Translations under genes and position numbers: made by a program
The notes under the pieces: model-generated
Database searches by the model: none
Told to the model about the DNA's origin: nothing
Seen by the model: only the letters and a program-made list of their open reading frames with translations
Assembly: GCA_963669155.1 (NCBI GenBank)
Contig: OZ022589.1
Coordinates: forward strand, 859,127 to 923,126
Length of the DNA: 64,000 nucleotides
Source of the DNA: Arbacia lixula
Lineage: Eukaryota; Echinodermata; Echinoidea; Arbacioida; Arbaciidae
Reading direction: 5' to 3'
Shown here: positions 55,201-61,371 of the stretch, in pieces
Layout of the letters: every line of letters starts with the position of its first letter
Position numbering within the stretch: position 1 is the stretch's first letter

Positions 55201-56627
55201 TCAACAGTCTGAAAGGCAGGCTACATCAGCATGAATGGTCTCTCTTCTCCCTACCCCTTCCAGCTTATACCGCATCGCCTATCTAAACATGCCCTGCCAT
55301 GCGAGCTGATAGGACAGTAATAACCAAGGATGCCAAACGGTGGATAGATGGGTAAAACCGTGGAAACCAAACCGCTGGATTCATCCATCACATTGTCCCA
55401 AGCACGGGCCTCGTCAAACCATCACTCCATCCACCCATGGACCCGGTGGACATCATTCATCCATCTATTTACGTGAACCGGAACACACTGGTAACCATGG
55501 TAACACTGTCAGTGTCACGTCCAGTGTCCAGGAACCTATAGGGGAGTCCACTGCAACATGCTTATCTGCATAAACCCGATATAATGGCCGAAGAGAATTG
55601 GATACTCATATGCACTATAATGCATATATAAAAAGGTCTCAACATATGGGCCTGTACGTGAAAAAATAGCCTGACCTGCTACTAGTATAGTGCAAGTAAT
55701 CATATATAGATACATACACGAAGTAGCCTCAGCTTTTCAGACTTATTGATTCAGAGATTGAATGGCAAGGCTTCGTGGCCGCAAACGATCGTCTGCCTGA
55801 CATGTAAGATCAGCGGCTGGGCAAATCATATTGTTACTCTGAACAGCAGTCCCTCTACAGAGCTATGCATACACACGATGTGTGCACATAAATAATATCT
55901 ATCTGACTATCCACATAGCATGTCAACGAGATGAACCATACACACTCAAGGAACTCCAATAAATCTTCAGAAGGAATTGACGTCTGTGAAGCTTGTTTAT
56001 TCCAGGGCTTGAATTCATTAGGCAATGAATCAACCGCACGCGACGAGCGCTTTATACTATTTACAATGACAGGTGGAAGCAATATCAAAACAGATCCTTC
56101 TATCTATACCGAATCGGTATTTCTTTGTTTTCCTCTTAAAGTGATTACAAAACCCCATTCCTTGAATGCTTTTGTTCAGAAATTCCCAATAACATGACAG
56201 CAAGGACCAGGGGGTGTTTCACCAAGCTGTTCGTAAGTTACGAACGACTTTACGAACGACACTTTGCTCATTTTGAATCTGATTTAGAACAAGAAGGGAT
56301 CAAAAGTCGTTCGTTAAGTCGTTCGTAGCTTACGAACAGCTTGGTGAAACAACCCCCGGTTGTATAAAACTGACCATTAGTGTTTATTTTGCTACCCATG
56401 GCACTTTCTATGGAGACCTTGAATTTGATTGGCTGTCGAGCGGTATTACCATGTTGGTTACCATTGATTATAGAGTTACCATCAATGGTGAGTTTTAGGC
56501 AACGGGTCCCAGGCTAGATCGAGCATGGACTTACCTCCAGGATTTCTTCATTGGCTTGTGGATTGGTGATGTTGGCGCATGTGCTCGTAAGTTTTTCAGG
56601 AGTGTCACACCTCTGCCCTATGAATGT
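30848..56627 (-). CDS. ITGB: Integrin beta subunit, paralogue B (exons 3-23; 5' exons beyond right edge)
   Basis: Twenty-one exons joined from 56627 to 30848 give 2226 bases, 741 codons plus stop, one uninterrupted frame with GT-AG borders. Domains: end of PSI, hybrid, betaI ([36 protein letters not shown]), hybrid return, four I-EGF modules, beta-tail, one transmembrane helix ([21 protein letters not shown]) and a 46-residue tail with DKRE, NPIY and NPVY for talin and kindlin type PTB-domain partners. With the missing signal and PSI exons the chain would be about 800 residues, normal for the family. The first two exons are absent from 56628-64000 and presumably lie to the right. Exon numbering follows paralogue A. 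The TM sequence shows it is a signalling receptor chain, not a secreted form. Confidence 0.95.
31090..31690. repeat. Pyrimidine-rich low-complexity stretch
   Basis: C/T-rich with ACC and CTA words and a C run at 31480-31490. Several long overlapping frames reflect low complexity. In integrin B intron 22. Confidence 0.8.
31770..32010 (+). mobile_element. LINE 3' end (CR1/L2-type), last codons and tail
   Basis: A plus-strand frame reads [20 protein letters not shown], then [12 protein letters not shown] and stop at 31890-31892, the reverse transcriptase C-terminus of CR1/L2-like LINEs (SF-LWN-LP-FK--LKT-LF). It is followed by a tail ending in AATGCGCTCTATAAGC then TTTC and an (ATT)n run, typical of the 3' terminus of this clade. 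It is 5'-truncated, antisense in integrin B intron 22. Confidence 0.8.
32011..32258. repeat. (ATT)n/(AGT)n microsatellite grown from a LINE tail
   Basis: Begins where the LINE 3' end stops, with ATT units, changes to AGT/TAG units near 32085-32170, then back to ATT. It ends 12 bp from the donor of the transmembrane exon. Confidence 0.95.
32271..32461 (-). CDS. ITGB: Integrin beta B exon 22: transmembrane helix and proximal tail
   Basis: 63 codons after two bases. QCVEPMKEP precedes the membrane helix [21 protein letters not shown], then [18 protein letters not shown] and AKWDK. DKRE matches the membrane-proximal HDR(R/K)E whose Asp bridges to the alpha-subunit GFFKR; the His is replaced by Leu. 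The acceptor is atgactacag and the donor gtacggat. Confidence 0.96.
32778..32891 (-). CDS. ITGB: Integrin beta B exon 21: beta-tail domain
   Basis: Encodes [20 protein letters not shown], then [13 protein letters not shown], the membrane-proximal beta-tail fold with two cysteines and N-glycosylation sites (NSS, NET). Phase 1 in and 1 out. The donor is gtgagtac. Confidence 0.92.
33360..33492 (-). CDS. ITGB: Integrin beta B exon 20: end of I-EGF4 and beta-tail
   Basis: Encodes [19 protein letters not shown], then [11 protein letters not shown]. Matches the TCPDAC-KKECVECKKF-C block of vertebrate beta chains. Phase 0 to 1. The acceptor is cttactag and the donor gtaagtat. Confidence 0.95.
33680..33845 (-). 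repeat. Dispersed repeat R1, copy 3 (inverted)
   Basis: The reverse complement matches 23955-24135 and 26610-26765: TTATTCACGTCATTCAAAC, then GAGGTTTGTCCAAATAGCAA. In integrin B intron 19. Confidence 0.6.
33950..34042 (-). CDS. ITGB: Integrin beta B exon 19: I-EGF4
   Basis: 31 codons, phase 0. [17 protein letters not shown], then STCEKCP, the CxCxxCxC I-EGF signature. The acceptor is ccccatgcag and the donor gtaagtga. Confidence 0.96.
34216..34582. mobile_element. Foldback MITE, family 1 (copy 2), TTAA-flanked
   Basis: TTAA then AGGGCATATACTGTACTGGG on the left; TACATTATATGCCCT then TTAA on the right. The arms mirror along nearly their whole length around 34400. It is the best-preserved copy of the element at 4899-5262. 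The TTAA duplication and tips suggest a piggyBac- or Kolobok-like mobiliser. In integrin B intron 18. Confidence 0.8.
34746..35535. mobile_element. TTAA-flanked element with internal poly-C tracts
   Basis: TTAACTCTATATAGCCCGG at the left and, reversed, TTAACCCTATCTCGCCCCGG at the right form inverted ends. Both subterminal parts carry GGGGAA-n-CAGCCC-like blocks and poly-C runs (34801-34819 and 35491-35510). The interior is AT-rich without a transposase. About 790 bp. In integrin B intron 18, tandem to the family 1 MITE. Confidence 0.65.
35687..35814 (-). CDS. ITGB: Integrin beta B exon 18: I-EGF3 with expanded loop, start of I-EGF4
   Basis: 42 codons after two bases. Reads [20 protein letters not shown], then [13 protein letters not shown] and RASNG. 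Eight residues lie between CVC and CQC where vertebrate I-EGF3 has two. The acceptor atgcag is short but the phase fits; the donor is gtgagttc. Confidence 0.93.
35948..36110 (-). repeat. Dispersed repeat R2, copy 1
   Basis: The reverse complement (GGAAGCAAATAACAAAAGAG, then CTTTTCTTATAAATGAGCAA and TGTAGGGAATGCT) matches 45490-45665 on the plus strand. It directly abuts the palindrome at 36110-36299. Confidence 0.65.
36110..36299. repeat. AT-rich 190-bp near-perfect palindrome
   Basis: The left arm begins TTTTGGCAGAGTAGGGC and the right arm ends GCCTTACTCTGCCAAAA. The arms match over about 85 bases with one or two changes, meeting at short ATATAATACATATA units near 36205. It is probably a MITE or the tip-to-tip joint of repeat R2. 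In integrin B intron 17. Confidence 0.85.
36699..36780 (-). CDS. ITGB: Integrin beta B exon 17: I-EGF2 end, start of I-EGF3
   Basis: 27 codons plus one base. Encodes [16 protein letters not shown], then LRCG. CECD-FNC is invariant in I-EGF2. The acceptor is aaccctcag and the donor gtatgtac. Confidence 0.96.
36876..37021. repeat. Two-unit tandem repeat of ~73 bp
   Basis: TTACGTTACCAGGCCTT (variant at the first unit) and CTACACATCTTCTTGC recur once each, ending in GAGAGAGTTAA or GACAGAGTTAA. The unit resembles the minisatellite family at 15445-15920 and a single unit near 46190-46263. Confidence 0.75.
37400..37472 (-). CDS. ITGB: Integrin beta B exon 16: I-EGF2
   Basis: Reads [20 protein letters not shown], the I-EGF2 cysteine pattern. 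One base in, phase 0 out. The acceptor is ttggtcacag and the donor gtaagttt. Confidence 0.95.
38018..38163 (-). CDS. ITGB: Integrin beta B exon 15: I-EGF1
   Basis: 48 codons plus two bases. Reads [20 protein letters not shown], then SRCEC, as in vertebrate NGNGTFECGVCRC-PG--G--CEC. The acceptor is gccacgcag and the donor gtgagttc. Confidence 0.96.
38589..38673 (-). CDS. ITGB: Integrin beta B exon 14: hybrid to PSI/I-EGF1 link
   Basis: Reads [18 protein letters not shown], then [10 protein letters not shown]. Matches F-I-PVGF-D-L-V-V-F-CDC-CQ. The final base set completes the codon begun in exon 13. The acceptor is tccgacgcag and the donor gtaagata. Confidence 0.95.
38845..38915. repeat. (CT)n-(CA)n microsatellite
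   Basis: CT run of about 55 bases followed by a CA run. In integrin B intron 13. Confidence 0.95.
39054..39241 (-). CDS. ITGB: Integrin beta B exon 13: hybrid domain return
   Basis: 62 codons plus two bases. [16 protein letters not shown], then [18 protein letters not shown]. Only 9 of 188 bases differ from A exon 13, giving S/Y, A/S and D/G changes. The acceptor is ccccttcag and the donor gtacgtgt. Confidence 0.96.
39290..40060. repeat. GGT/GTG-rich degenerate microsatellite
   Basis: TGGTGG-type words for most of 770 bases; the transcript strand is CCA/ACC-rich. His/Pro-rich frames over it are artefacts. Integrin B intron 12. Confidence 0.9.
40146..40235 (-). CDS. ITGB: Integrin beta B exon 12: end of betaI domain
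   Basis: 30 codons, phase 0. [20 protein letters not shown], then LIRENYN. The acceptor ttttttttcag is strong; the donor is gtgagtga. Confidence 0.95.
40566..40661 (-). CDS. ITGB: Integrin beta B exon 11: betaI
   Basis: 32 codons, phase 0. [16 protein letters not shown], then [15 protein letters not shown]. The acceptor is gtgtttttag and the donor gtaagacc. Confidence 0.96.
40662..41180. other. Integrin B intron 10, AT-rich part, nothing seen
   Basis: AT-rich. There is no counterpart of the orphan exon seen in the equivalent A intron. Confidence 0.5.
41180..41520. repeat. (GA)n-rich degenerate microsatellite
   Basis: GAGA/GACA words with a G run at 41436-41444. Integrin B intron 10. Confidence 0.93.
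41615..41695 (-). CDS. ITGB: Integrin beta B exon 10: betaI
   Basis: 27 codons, phase 0. [16 protein letters not shown], then NMYTAST. The acceptor is tttgtttctcag and the donor gtacgtct. Confidence 0.96.
42469..42552 (-). CDS. ITGB: Integrin beta B exon 9: betaI core
   Basis: 28 codons, phase 0. [15 protein letters not shown], then [13 protein letters not shown]. About 81% identical at the base level to A exon 9. The acceptor is tttattggcag and the donor gtaagtca. Confidence 0.96.
42780..43510. repeat. CT-rich array with 62/45-bp higher-order units
   Basis: From about 43160 the word CCCCTTCCCTTTCTCTCCT (or CCCCTCCTCTTTCTCTCCT) recurs at 43241, 43286, 43348, 43410 and 43455, spacings 45, 62, 62, 45. 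The flanks are irregular CT. Long frames are artefacts. Integrin B intron 8. Confidence 0.9.
44017..44208. mobile_element. MITE with 25-bp inverted ends and telomere-like core
   Basis: The left end TTGGTCCACTCACCATTTCG continues to TCTAC; the right end is its mirror with one change. The interior near 44057-44080 reads GGGTTAGGGTTAGGGTAGGG. 192 bp, non-coding. Integrin B intron 8. Confidence 0.75.
44363..44449 (-). CDS. ITGB: Integrin beta B exon 8: betaI metal-site loop
   Basis: 29 codons, phase 0. [18 protein letters not shown], then [11 protein letters not shown]. 82/87 bases equal A exon 8. The acceptor is gttaatccag and the donor gtaaggaa. Confidence 0.96.
44424..44700. repeat. Three-unit ~109-bp tandem duplication across the exon 8 acceptor
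   Basis: GACACTGTAGTGTTCCTGAT (in exon 8 and its acceptor) recurs at about 44534 and 44642 with few changes. The third unit keeps an AG before an AGTCGAATCAG-like exon start on the minus strand; the second has lost it. The copies lie upstream of the real acceptor in the transcript. Confidence 0.8.
45181..45265 (-). CDS. ITGB: Integrin beta B exon 7: specificity-determining loop
   Basis: [16 protein letters not shown], then [12 protein letters not shown]. The same C-x2-C short loop as paralogue A. The acceptor is ttctcattcag and the donor gtaagttg. Confidence 0.94.
45490..45665 (+). repeat. Dispersed repeat R2, copy 2
   Basis: GGAAGCATCTAACAAAAGAG, then CTTTTCTTGTAAATGAGCAA and CCAGATTTTGGCTATGTG match the reverse complement of 35948-36110. 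It forms the start of a 242-codon plus-strand frame (45462-46190) that has no recognised domain. Confidence 0.65.
45666..46724. other. Integrin B intron 6, no gene accepted
   Basis: Contains the remainder of the 242-codon frame to 46190, a single minisatellite-like unit at about 46186-46263, and GC-richer DNA at 46380-46640 with inverted GGGGTG/CACCCC words. No domain or RNA gene recognised. Confidence 0.4.
46725..46870 (+). repeat. Dispersed repeat R3, copy 1
   Basis: GCGAGGGGACAACATGACTA, then GAAGTGATCGAGA and TACCCGAGATTAATGAA are shared in the same orientation with 51228-51372. About 145 bp. Confidence 0.75.
47189..47285 (-). CDS. ITGB: Integrin beta B exon 6: betaI
   Basis: [18 protein letters not shown], then STVPE. 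Phase 1 in and 2 out, as in A. The acceptor is ttttcttctgcag and the donor gtaagtat. Confidence 0.96.
47295..47500. repeat. (GA)n-rich microsatellite
   Basis: GAGAGA with AT and GACA interruptions in integrin B intron 5; CU-rich in the transcript just before exon 6. Confidence 0.93.
47745..47876 (-). CDS. ITGB: Integrin beta B exon 5: betaI start with MIDAS
   Basis: [18 protein letters not shown], then [14 protein letters not shown]. DxSxS is intact, but the middle Tyr usual in DLSYS is His. About 79% identical at the base level to A exon 5. The acceptor is ccttgtcttgtag and the donor gtaagcag. Confidence 0.96.
47877..48538. other. Integrin B intron 4, right of exon 5
   Basis: AT-rich, no recognised feature. 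Confidence 0.5.
48539..48700. mobile_element. Palindromic MITE with AGGCCA ends
   Basis: The left AGGCCATCGCAGACAACACG and the mirror of the right end AGGCCACCGTAGACGACACG match at 16 of 20 positions. Inner ACGATTCTTCAATCGT and CGATTATTCG blocks fold further. 162 bp. Confidence 0.65.
48701..49560. other. Integrin B intron 4, middle
   Basis: No gene or clear repeat. GC-richer near 49240-49440. Confidence 0.4.
49560..50100. repeat. Purine-rich stretch with (GAT)n
   Basis: Irregular GA/GGA-rich DNA, a G run at 49805-49815, and (GAT)n at 49964-50004. It ends directly at exon 4 of integrin B. Confidence 0.85.
50109..50193 (-). CDS. ITGB: Integrin beta B exon 4: hybrid domain strand
   Basis: 28 codons plus one base. 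[19 protein letters not shown]. The acceptor is attcattag and the donor gtaagttt, as in A. Confidence 0.95.
50394..50750. repeat. (GAA)n polypurine tract
   Basis: About 350 bases nearly all purine on the plus strand, mostly GAA/AGA units with GGA. The transcript of integrin B carries (UUC)n about 200 bases before exon 4. Poly-Ser/Phe frames over it are artefacts. Confidence 0.95.
51062..51090. repeat. Poly-G run
   Basis: About 22 consecutive G flanked by GGGGGAGTGG. Potential G-quadruplex, and an assembly-sensitive site. Confidence 0.9.
51228..51372 (+). repeat. Dispersed repeat R3, copy 2
   Basis: Same family as 46725-46870: GCGAGGGGACAACATGACTA, then TACCCGAGATTAATGAACC. Has an extra AAGGAAAGGAGCAG relative to copy 1. 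Confidence 0.75.
51855..52405. repeat. (CT)n / CTGT microsatellite
   Basis: CT-rich with CTGT and TTTCT interruptions for 550 bases; similar in texture to 10067-10562. Integrin B intron 3. Confidence 0.97.
52406..53059. other. Integrin B intron 3, no gene accepted
   Basis: A 76-codon plus-strand frame at 52653-52883 starts with ATG but has no recognised domain and no partner exons. Confidence 0.4.
53060..53455. repeat. Minisatellite, four units of ~102 bp
   Basis: CAGCAGATGGTAGTATTGTT-like units start at 53069, 53171 and 53272. A fourth is shortened by about 20 bp. All share GTTTTGATGAAAAGTGGACT, then TTTTGGTTGCATGTA-GTGTTC. Translated repeats are incidental. Confidence 0.92.
54100..54300. 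repeat. Poly-C and C/T-rich tracts
   Basis: C runs at about 54111-54126 and 54269-54284 within CCCAT/CCTC-rich DNA. Confidence 0.9.
54781..54967. repeat. Minisatellite, three units of 61-68 bp
   Basis: ATCACCTGCCCACTCCATCA starts at 54782, 54849 and 54910. Units continue CACCTGTCCCCTAGCTCACG and end in variable C runs. Confidence 0.92.
55000..56208. other. Integrin B intron 3, no gene seen
   Basis: Mixed sequence without recognised exons or repeat units. Short frames have no domain. Confidence 0.5.
56210..56357. mobile_element. Palindromic MITE, GTTCGTAA family
   Basis: GGGGGTGTTTCACCAAGCTG, then TTCGTAAGTTACGAACGAC, is mirrored by GTCGTTCGTAGCTTACGAAC, then AGCTTGGTGAAACAACCCCC. About 148 bp, with arms of about 45 bases. 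Confidence 0.85.
56357..56510. mobile_element. Palindromic MITE, family 3 (copy 2)
   Basis: GGTTGTATAAAACTGACCAT at the left and GAGTTTTAGGCAACGGGTCC at the right. The inner TTACCATGTTGG and GTTACCATCAATGG correspond to 20141-20296. It directly abuts the previous MITE and lies 25 bp from exon 3's donor. Confidence 0.6.
56535..56627 (-). CDS. ITGB: Integrin beta B exon 3: end of PSI, into hybrid
   Basis: 31 codons, phase 0. [13 protein letters not shown], then [15 protein letters not shown]. The acceptor is tccttttgcag and the donor gtaagtcc. It is the 5'-most exon of paralogue B in the window. Confidence 0.94.
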
Positions 56628-59267
56628 CTGCAAAAGGAAATAAAAAAATAAACATTGTTTAAAATGTATTACCACGTTGCAACAAAATTAGGTTTATTGC
56701 GATCTCCACACACAGATCATTGAAGTAATGTCCGTAACATAGCTGTGGAAATACACCTTCCATCCGGACATTCCGGATGAAAGATAGCGTTACATCATCA
56801 TACCAATTCTCAATGATTAATGTCAGTATTTGATGCAGTTCATAACCGATAACAAGGAGTTCGGCATTGATACCGTGCCTTCGTATACATGGTATATGAC
56901 TTAATTCTCAAAGGAGGGACACAATTTTGACATCTCATTTATGTTCATTGATCGACACTACTTTCCGCGTTTGTCCTAAACCCTCCCCGTACCAGATGAA
57001 ATGCAGCTCTCTATGGGATTAATGTGCGTTACTGGTGGAGAAATCTACCAATGATACATCAAGAGTTAAAGAACGATGAGGAAACCAAACGGGACTTATA
57101 AACACTTTCAACATTTCCGAGTTCTTTGATCATATGCAGTGTTTTTTGTCCACATCTCACCTCTCCCCTTTCTCCTACTCATTCCCTACATGCCCTACCT
57201 CTCTTTTCTTACTTCTCCATCTCTCCTCACACTCTCTCTTTCTCTCTCTCTCTCTCTCCCCCTCTCTCTCTCTCTCTCTCTCCCTCTCTCTCCAACTCTC
57301 TCTGCATAAATGTCTCTCTAGATCTCTTTCCATCCAAGCAAACGTTGTGCCTTCTCTTCCTTCTCCCGACACTTCTCTATGCATGGCGCCATACGCCCAA
57401 ACTCGCATCTTGCTGTAAGATCGGAAAGCACCAAAGCACTAAAGAATGTGACAGCTTCGAGTGAGTGAACTTTCACTCAGGTTTTCGACCTTACTAACAG
57501 CCCGGTCGCCATCGTGGGCATGTCCGATAATCGTCAGCATCTTCAGAGCGAGCGCAGCTCTGAAATAGCTGGAGTCGATATCGAGTGAAGAGATACTTGT
57601 ATCGGACGGGATAGGGGAACGCACGCACTTGGTGAGAACGGGGCCGGGCATGGTGGGGAAATGCGAAAACATGCTCGTGGTCACGTGACCAGAAAGGTCT
57701 TGTTTGGCTGACGATCGATGGCGGGCTCGAAACGAGGTTATTTGGATTCATTTACTTGCTCCGTTCCACTTTCTCTGTCGCCCTTCGGATCGTCTTACCC
57801 TTTCTTCGATCTCATCATTCTATCATGTCTATCTCTTCTAAGAGAAGAAAGAAACATTCAGAGTCAAACCGAGCTGCTACTTCAGAATTCACTTTGACAG
57901 TCGCATGAATAGTTCGGCACCATTCTGCACTGTGCAGTTTTCTCACTGCGAAGTGTTCTGATAACGATGAACGATTATTGGATTTAGCCATGATAAACTC
58001 AACTTTGTCATTACTATTTGTTTGTCGTAGCCCTAGATTATTCATTTACACGATTTGTTTGTATATCTACTGTAAGTTTAAATCTTTGATGGCATATACT
58101 TTTCGAGTTTCACTTTTGTCGTAATATCATATCCGCTTGATTGAAAAAGTCGCGACGTAATCACATGAAATAATTTCGATGAAAATTATCATCTCAATTA
58201 ATATGATTGCACAATTAAGCATGCCATTTTGGCCTATTTGCTCAGTTGTTATGTTTTATGGCATGTATAGTGCATACTGTTTCTCAGCTGTGTATAATTT
58301 TGATCGTATTCATATTTTTGTGAAAAGTGTGGCAATAAATCAATATAATAAAATCAAATGTTTTTATCATTCACTCCTCACTTAGCAAAATAAATATATT
58401 GCCTTCCTCCCCCTTTTTTAATGTTGTGAATATTTCCAACATGCAAACCCTGCAGGAAGGCGAATCGACCAGAAAGAGGCTCCCTAAAAAATTCCTCGAT
58501 TTTCCGCCAAGAGAATTCTCGAAGAAGGAAAGAAAAGAAAGCATGCATCTTTCATCCGGACACCTGCCAAGCGGAGAAATCGAAGACAATCTCTCCGCGT
58601 TCCCAGGGTTCCCCTTTACTCTCTTCACCATCCCCCCATCAGAGGGGTTCTTCTTTCAACCAGCTGGGGAATAAATCGTTTCTCAGATGGTTTTAGATTA
58701 GTTTTGTGTAGCTTCAGGAAATAAGAAACACCCACCCAAAATAATTGTATCGCAATCTTCGAAAGGATTTTCTTCAGCGAGCACGTAAGATTGTCATCAA
58801 CATCAGTCGTCATGGTAACGCAAGCCTTCCAGCGAAAATGCTCGTGTGTTTTTTTTCTCTCAGATATGTCAGGGGATAATTTCCGAGGGATGATTCCCTT
58901 TCCGTGACAGCAGACTGTGTTTTTACTGCAAACTTCTTCAGGCATCGATGGGCAAACGTATCGGGCTACAAACCACTTCCAACCGCCTTGTTTGTTTTTG
59001 TGAAACCCAAATGTATATTGTATTGAGATGGACGCCAATTTCCTTTTTCGTCAACTAAAGTGACACACATTTTTCGATATAAAGAAATAGGTCTTCACAT
59101 GATTTATCATAGTAATCGCATATTAGTAATCACAATCACATCATAGTAATCAGAATAATAAACCTATGCATCCCGTATACACAAACACACACACACACAC
59201 ACACACAAACATATATGACGTATTGTGTGAACACATACCCACACTCTTCTGTATAAAGATTCTTCTT

Positions 59268-59329
<62 letters not shown>

Positions 59330-60440
59330 GGGGGAGATATCCCGGATCAAATGCATATGTATCTACTGTGTACTTTAAAAAATGTATACATCACAAAGTA
59401 TTATGCGCTGCTCCATAGTTTGATACGAACCCATCTGAGCGCCCCCCCCCCCCCCCCCTCGTAAATAAAGATGTGAATAAGAGAGAGATATGTCAATATA
59501 TGTTCCGCCGAGGTATTCGCTCATGCCGCTGGTCCTAAATTCTCATTTCCCGAATAGGTTCTGTGATTTCCGCCTCTAACACGTGCGTCATTTCAAACAG
59601 GGAGAGTTTGTCATGTCATCATGTCGGTTAATGGCAGTCTCATCTCTCTCTTACCCACCTTGCCCATGATTATATAGGCAAGAGACATGAGAAAATGAAA
59701 TCAACCGTACAGATACTGCACTAGTTTATCAAGGAATGTCGCCCAATAAGCCAGGTTTAACTGAAATTCTTTTTTTTTCATCGTCGCTTCCTTCAAACCT
59801 TTCAAAATGAATATACTATTCGATGGTTTTGTATATCGATATACTTTCATTCTATTCATCTGTTCTTATTGTTGTTGTTGTTGTTGTTTCTGTGTCATAA
59901 CATTGTATCACGGCGTTCTTTCTATTTTCGAGTGGAAACATAAAACAATTCAATTCAATTCAGATAAAGTATGTCATTTTGAGAGACGCCATCCTTCTCT
60001 CACCTTAACTGTGATAATGAACACGATGAATACAATATATAACGCTCATTTAGGCTATATGCCATCATTGGATATGTCTACGGTGACAGTACTATTCCTC
60101 GACTGCGCGTGGTACATAAAAAAAAATCGGCTTGCAGCAAACCAGGGGGCCCTGTCTATTGCGATTGATAATAATCGTAACTCTTTATAAGTTGGGGCCC
60201 AAAACCTAGACGCCACATTCTTAGTAAGAAAATGCACCGATAATTATCATTCGGTAGGTTTAAATCAGCCAACGGGAAACATTGCTTAAAAATCACGTAA
60301 ACGTTCTATGGCTACATAATCGTGAATTCTGTATCCATCATGCGAGTGTATTTTGTATGTTCCTTATACTCTATAGTCATATCATATGTTCCCGTTGATA
60401 ATAATCTTTTTGCTTTGTTGCCCATTTATTTTACATTGAT
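56628..60440. other. Integrin B intron 2 (partial), right flank
   Basis: No PSI or signal-peptide exon is recognisable on the minus strand. It holds CT-rich DNA (57215-57305), a (CA)n at 59185-59212, a (GA)n at 59272-59330, and a C run at 59441-59458. At 59925-59965 a TTTCGAGTGGAAACATAAAAC then (AATTC)n stretch resembles a LINE 3' tail. Frames at 57439-57751 and 58625-59038 have no recognised domain. Confidence 0.5.
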
Positions 60441-60753
60441 GGGTCCGTATTCTGGACAGAGGTTTGACGCAAATTAAGTACTAAACCTGTACTAACTTTG
60501 TGAGACGCCCAATAAATCACCTGATGCCGCCACAAAATCGTTGATTTTCATCAGTGTCTGATTTCAATCATTCAATATACCATAGCGATTCCGAGGACAT
60601 ATCATTGATTCAATGTTACTGATGTTGTCAACTTGACAACATCAGTAACATTGAATCAATGATAATGCTTCATGTTGTTTCATTCGACGTCCCATTAGGT
60701 TAGTCCAGGTTTAGTACACTGTTTGTGTTAAACCTCTGTTCAGAGTAAGGGCC
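60441..60753. mobile_element. MITE with nested perfect palindrome
   Basis: The left tip GGGTCCGTATTCTGGACAGA, then GGTTTGACGC, and the right tip GTTAAACCTCTGTTCAGAGT, then AAGGGCC, are inverted copies with changes. At the middle lies the 63-base palindrome 60601-60663. Non-coding. Confidence 0.65.
60601..60663. repeat. 63-base perfect palindrome (31-nt arms, 1-nt loop)
   Basis: The arm ATCATTGATTCAATGTTACT, then GATGTTGTCAA, is followed by one C and the exact mirror. I see no mismatch. Confidence 0.95.
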
Positions 60754-61058
60754 ATGGTGAATGAAACCACCGCTTGCCACAATCACATCATTATGACCAT
60801 TCCAATGCTATCCTACCTCCACCACAATCATGGCCAGGAAGGTTCGACTGGAGTGGAAGAGAAACAGGGGGAGGTGGGCCTCAAGATATCATCGATAGAA
60901 TCAATCAAGTGATATCGCTTCAAATCATACGGCTCCAGTGCCCATTACAATCTACCGCAGTGAACTCTATCTGCACATCATAAATGCTCCGATGGTATTG
61001 AAGCATTGAGGCACGTTAACACGGCCGCCGTTTCCCGCTCTCGCTTGCCGCCTGTACT

Positions 61059-61371
61059 TTAAAGGGAAAGTCTACCCTGAATTTGAGTTTAGTTTTAATA
61101 AAAGCAAAAACATAAAGGAAACACCTTAGTGAATGTTTGATGAAAATCTTTCTAAGGATAAGAAAGTTATGATTTGTTTAAATGTCAATTTTTCCGACGT
61201 CACGTGCGAGATGCTTTCCATATTACTGTGTAGTATATTTTTTATTTGAAAAATCATAGCTTTCTTATCCTTTGACGGATTTCCGCCAAACCTTCACTTG
61301 TAGGTTACGTTTCTTTCATGGTTTTGCTTTCATCAAAACGAACGTACCTTCAGAGTGGGCTTTCCCTTTAA
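61059..61371. mobile_element. TTAA-flanked MITE, ~313 bp
   Basis: TTAA then AGGGAAAGTCTACCCTGAA at the left, and TTCAGAGTGGGCTTTCCCT then TTAA at the right. Inner parts mirror (TTTCTAAGGATAAGAAAGTT against AGCTTTCTTATCCTTTGACG). Relative of 1833-1967; a decayed relative is near 5820-5960 (TTGACGTCAC and CCGATTTTCGTCAAACCTT). Confidence 0.75.

Noticed and set aside
58625..59038. 137-codon minus-strand frame tested as the missing PSI exon of B
   Set aside because: Cysteine spacing does not fit PSI (no CI-n-PxCxWC) and there is no phase-matched donor.
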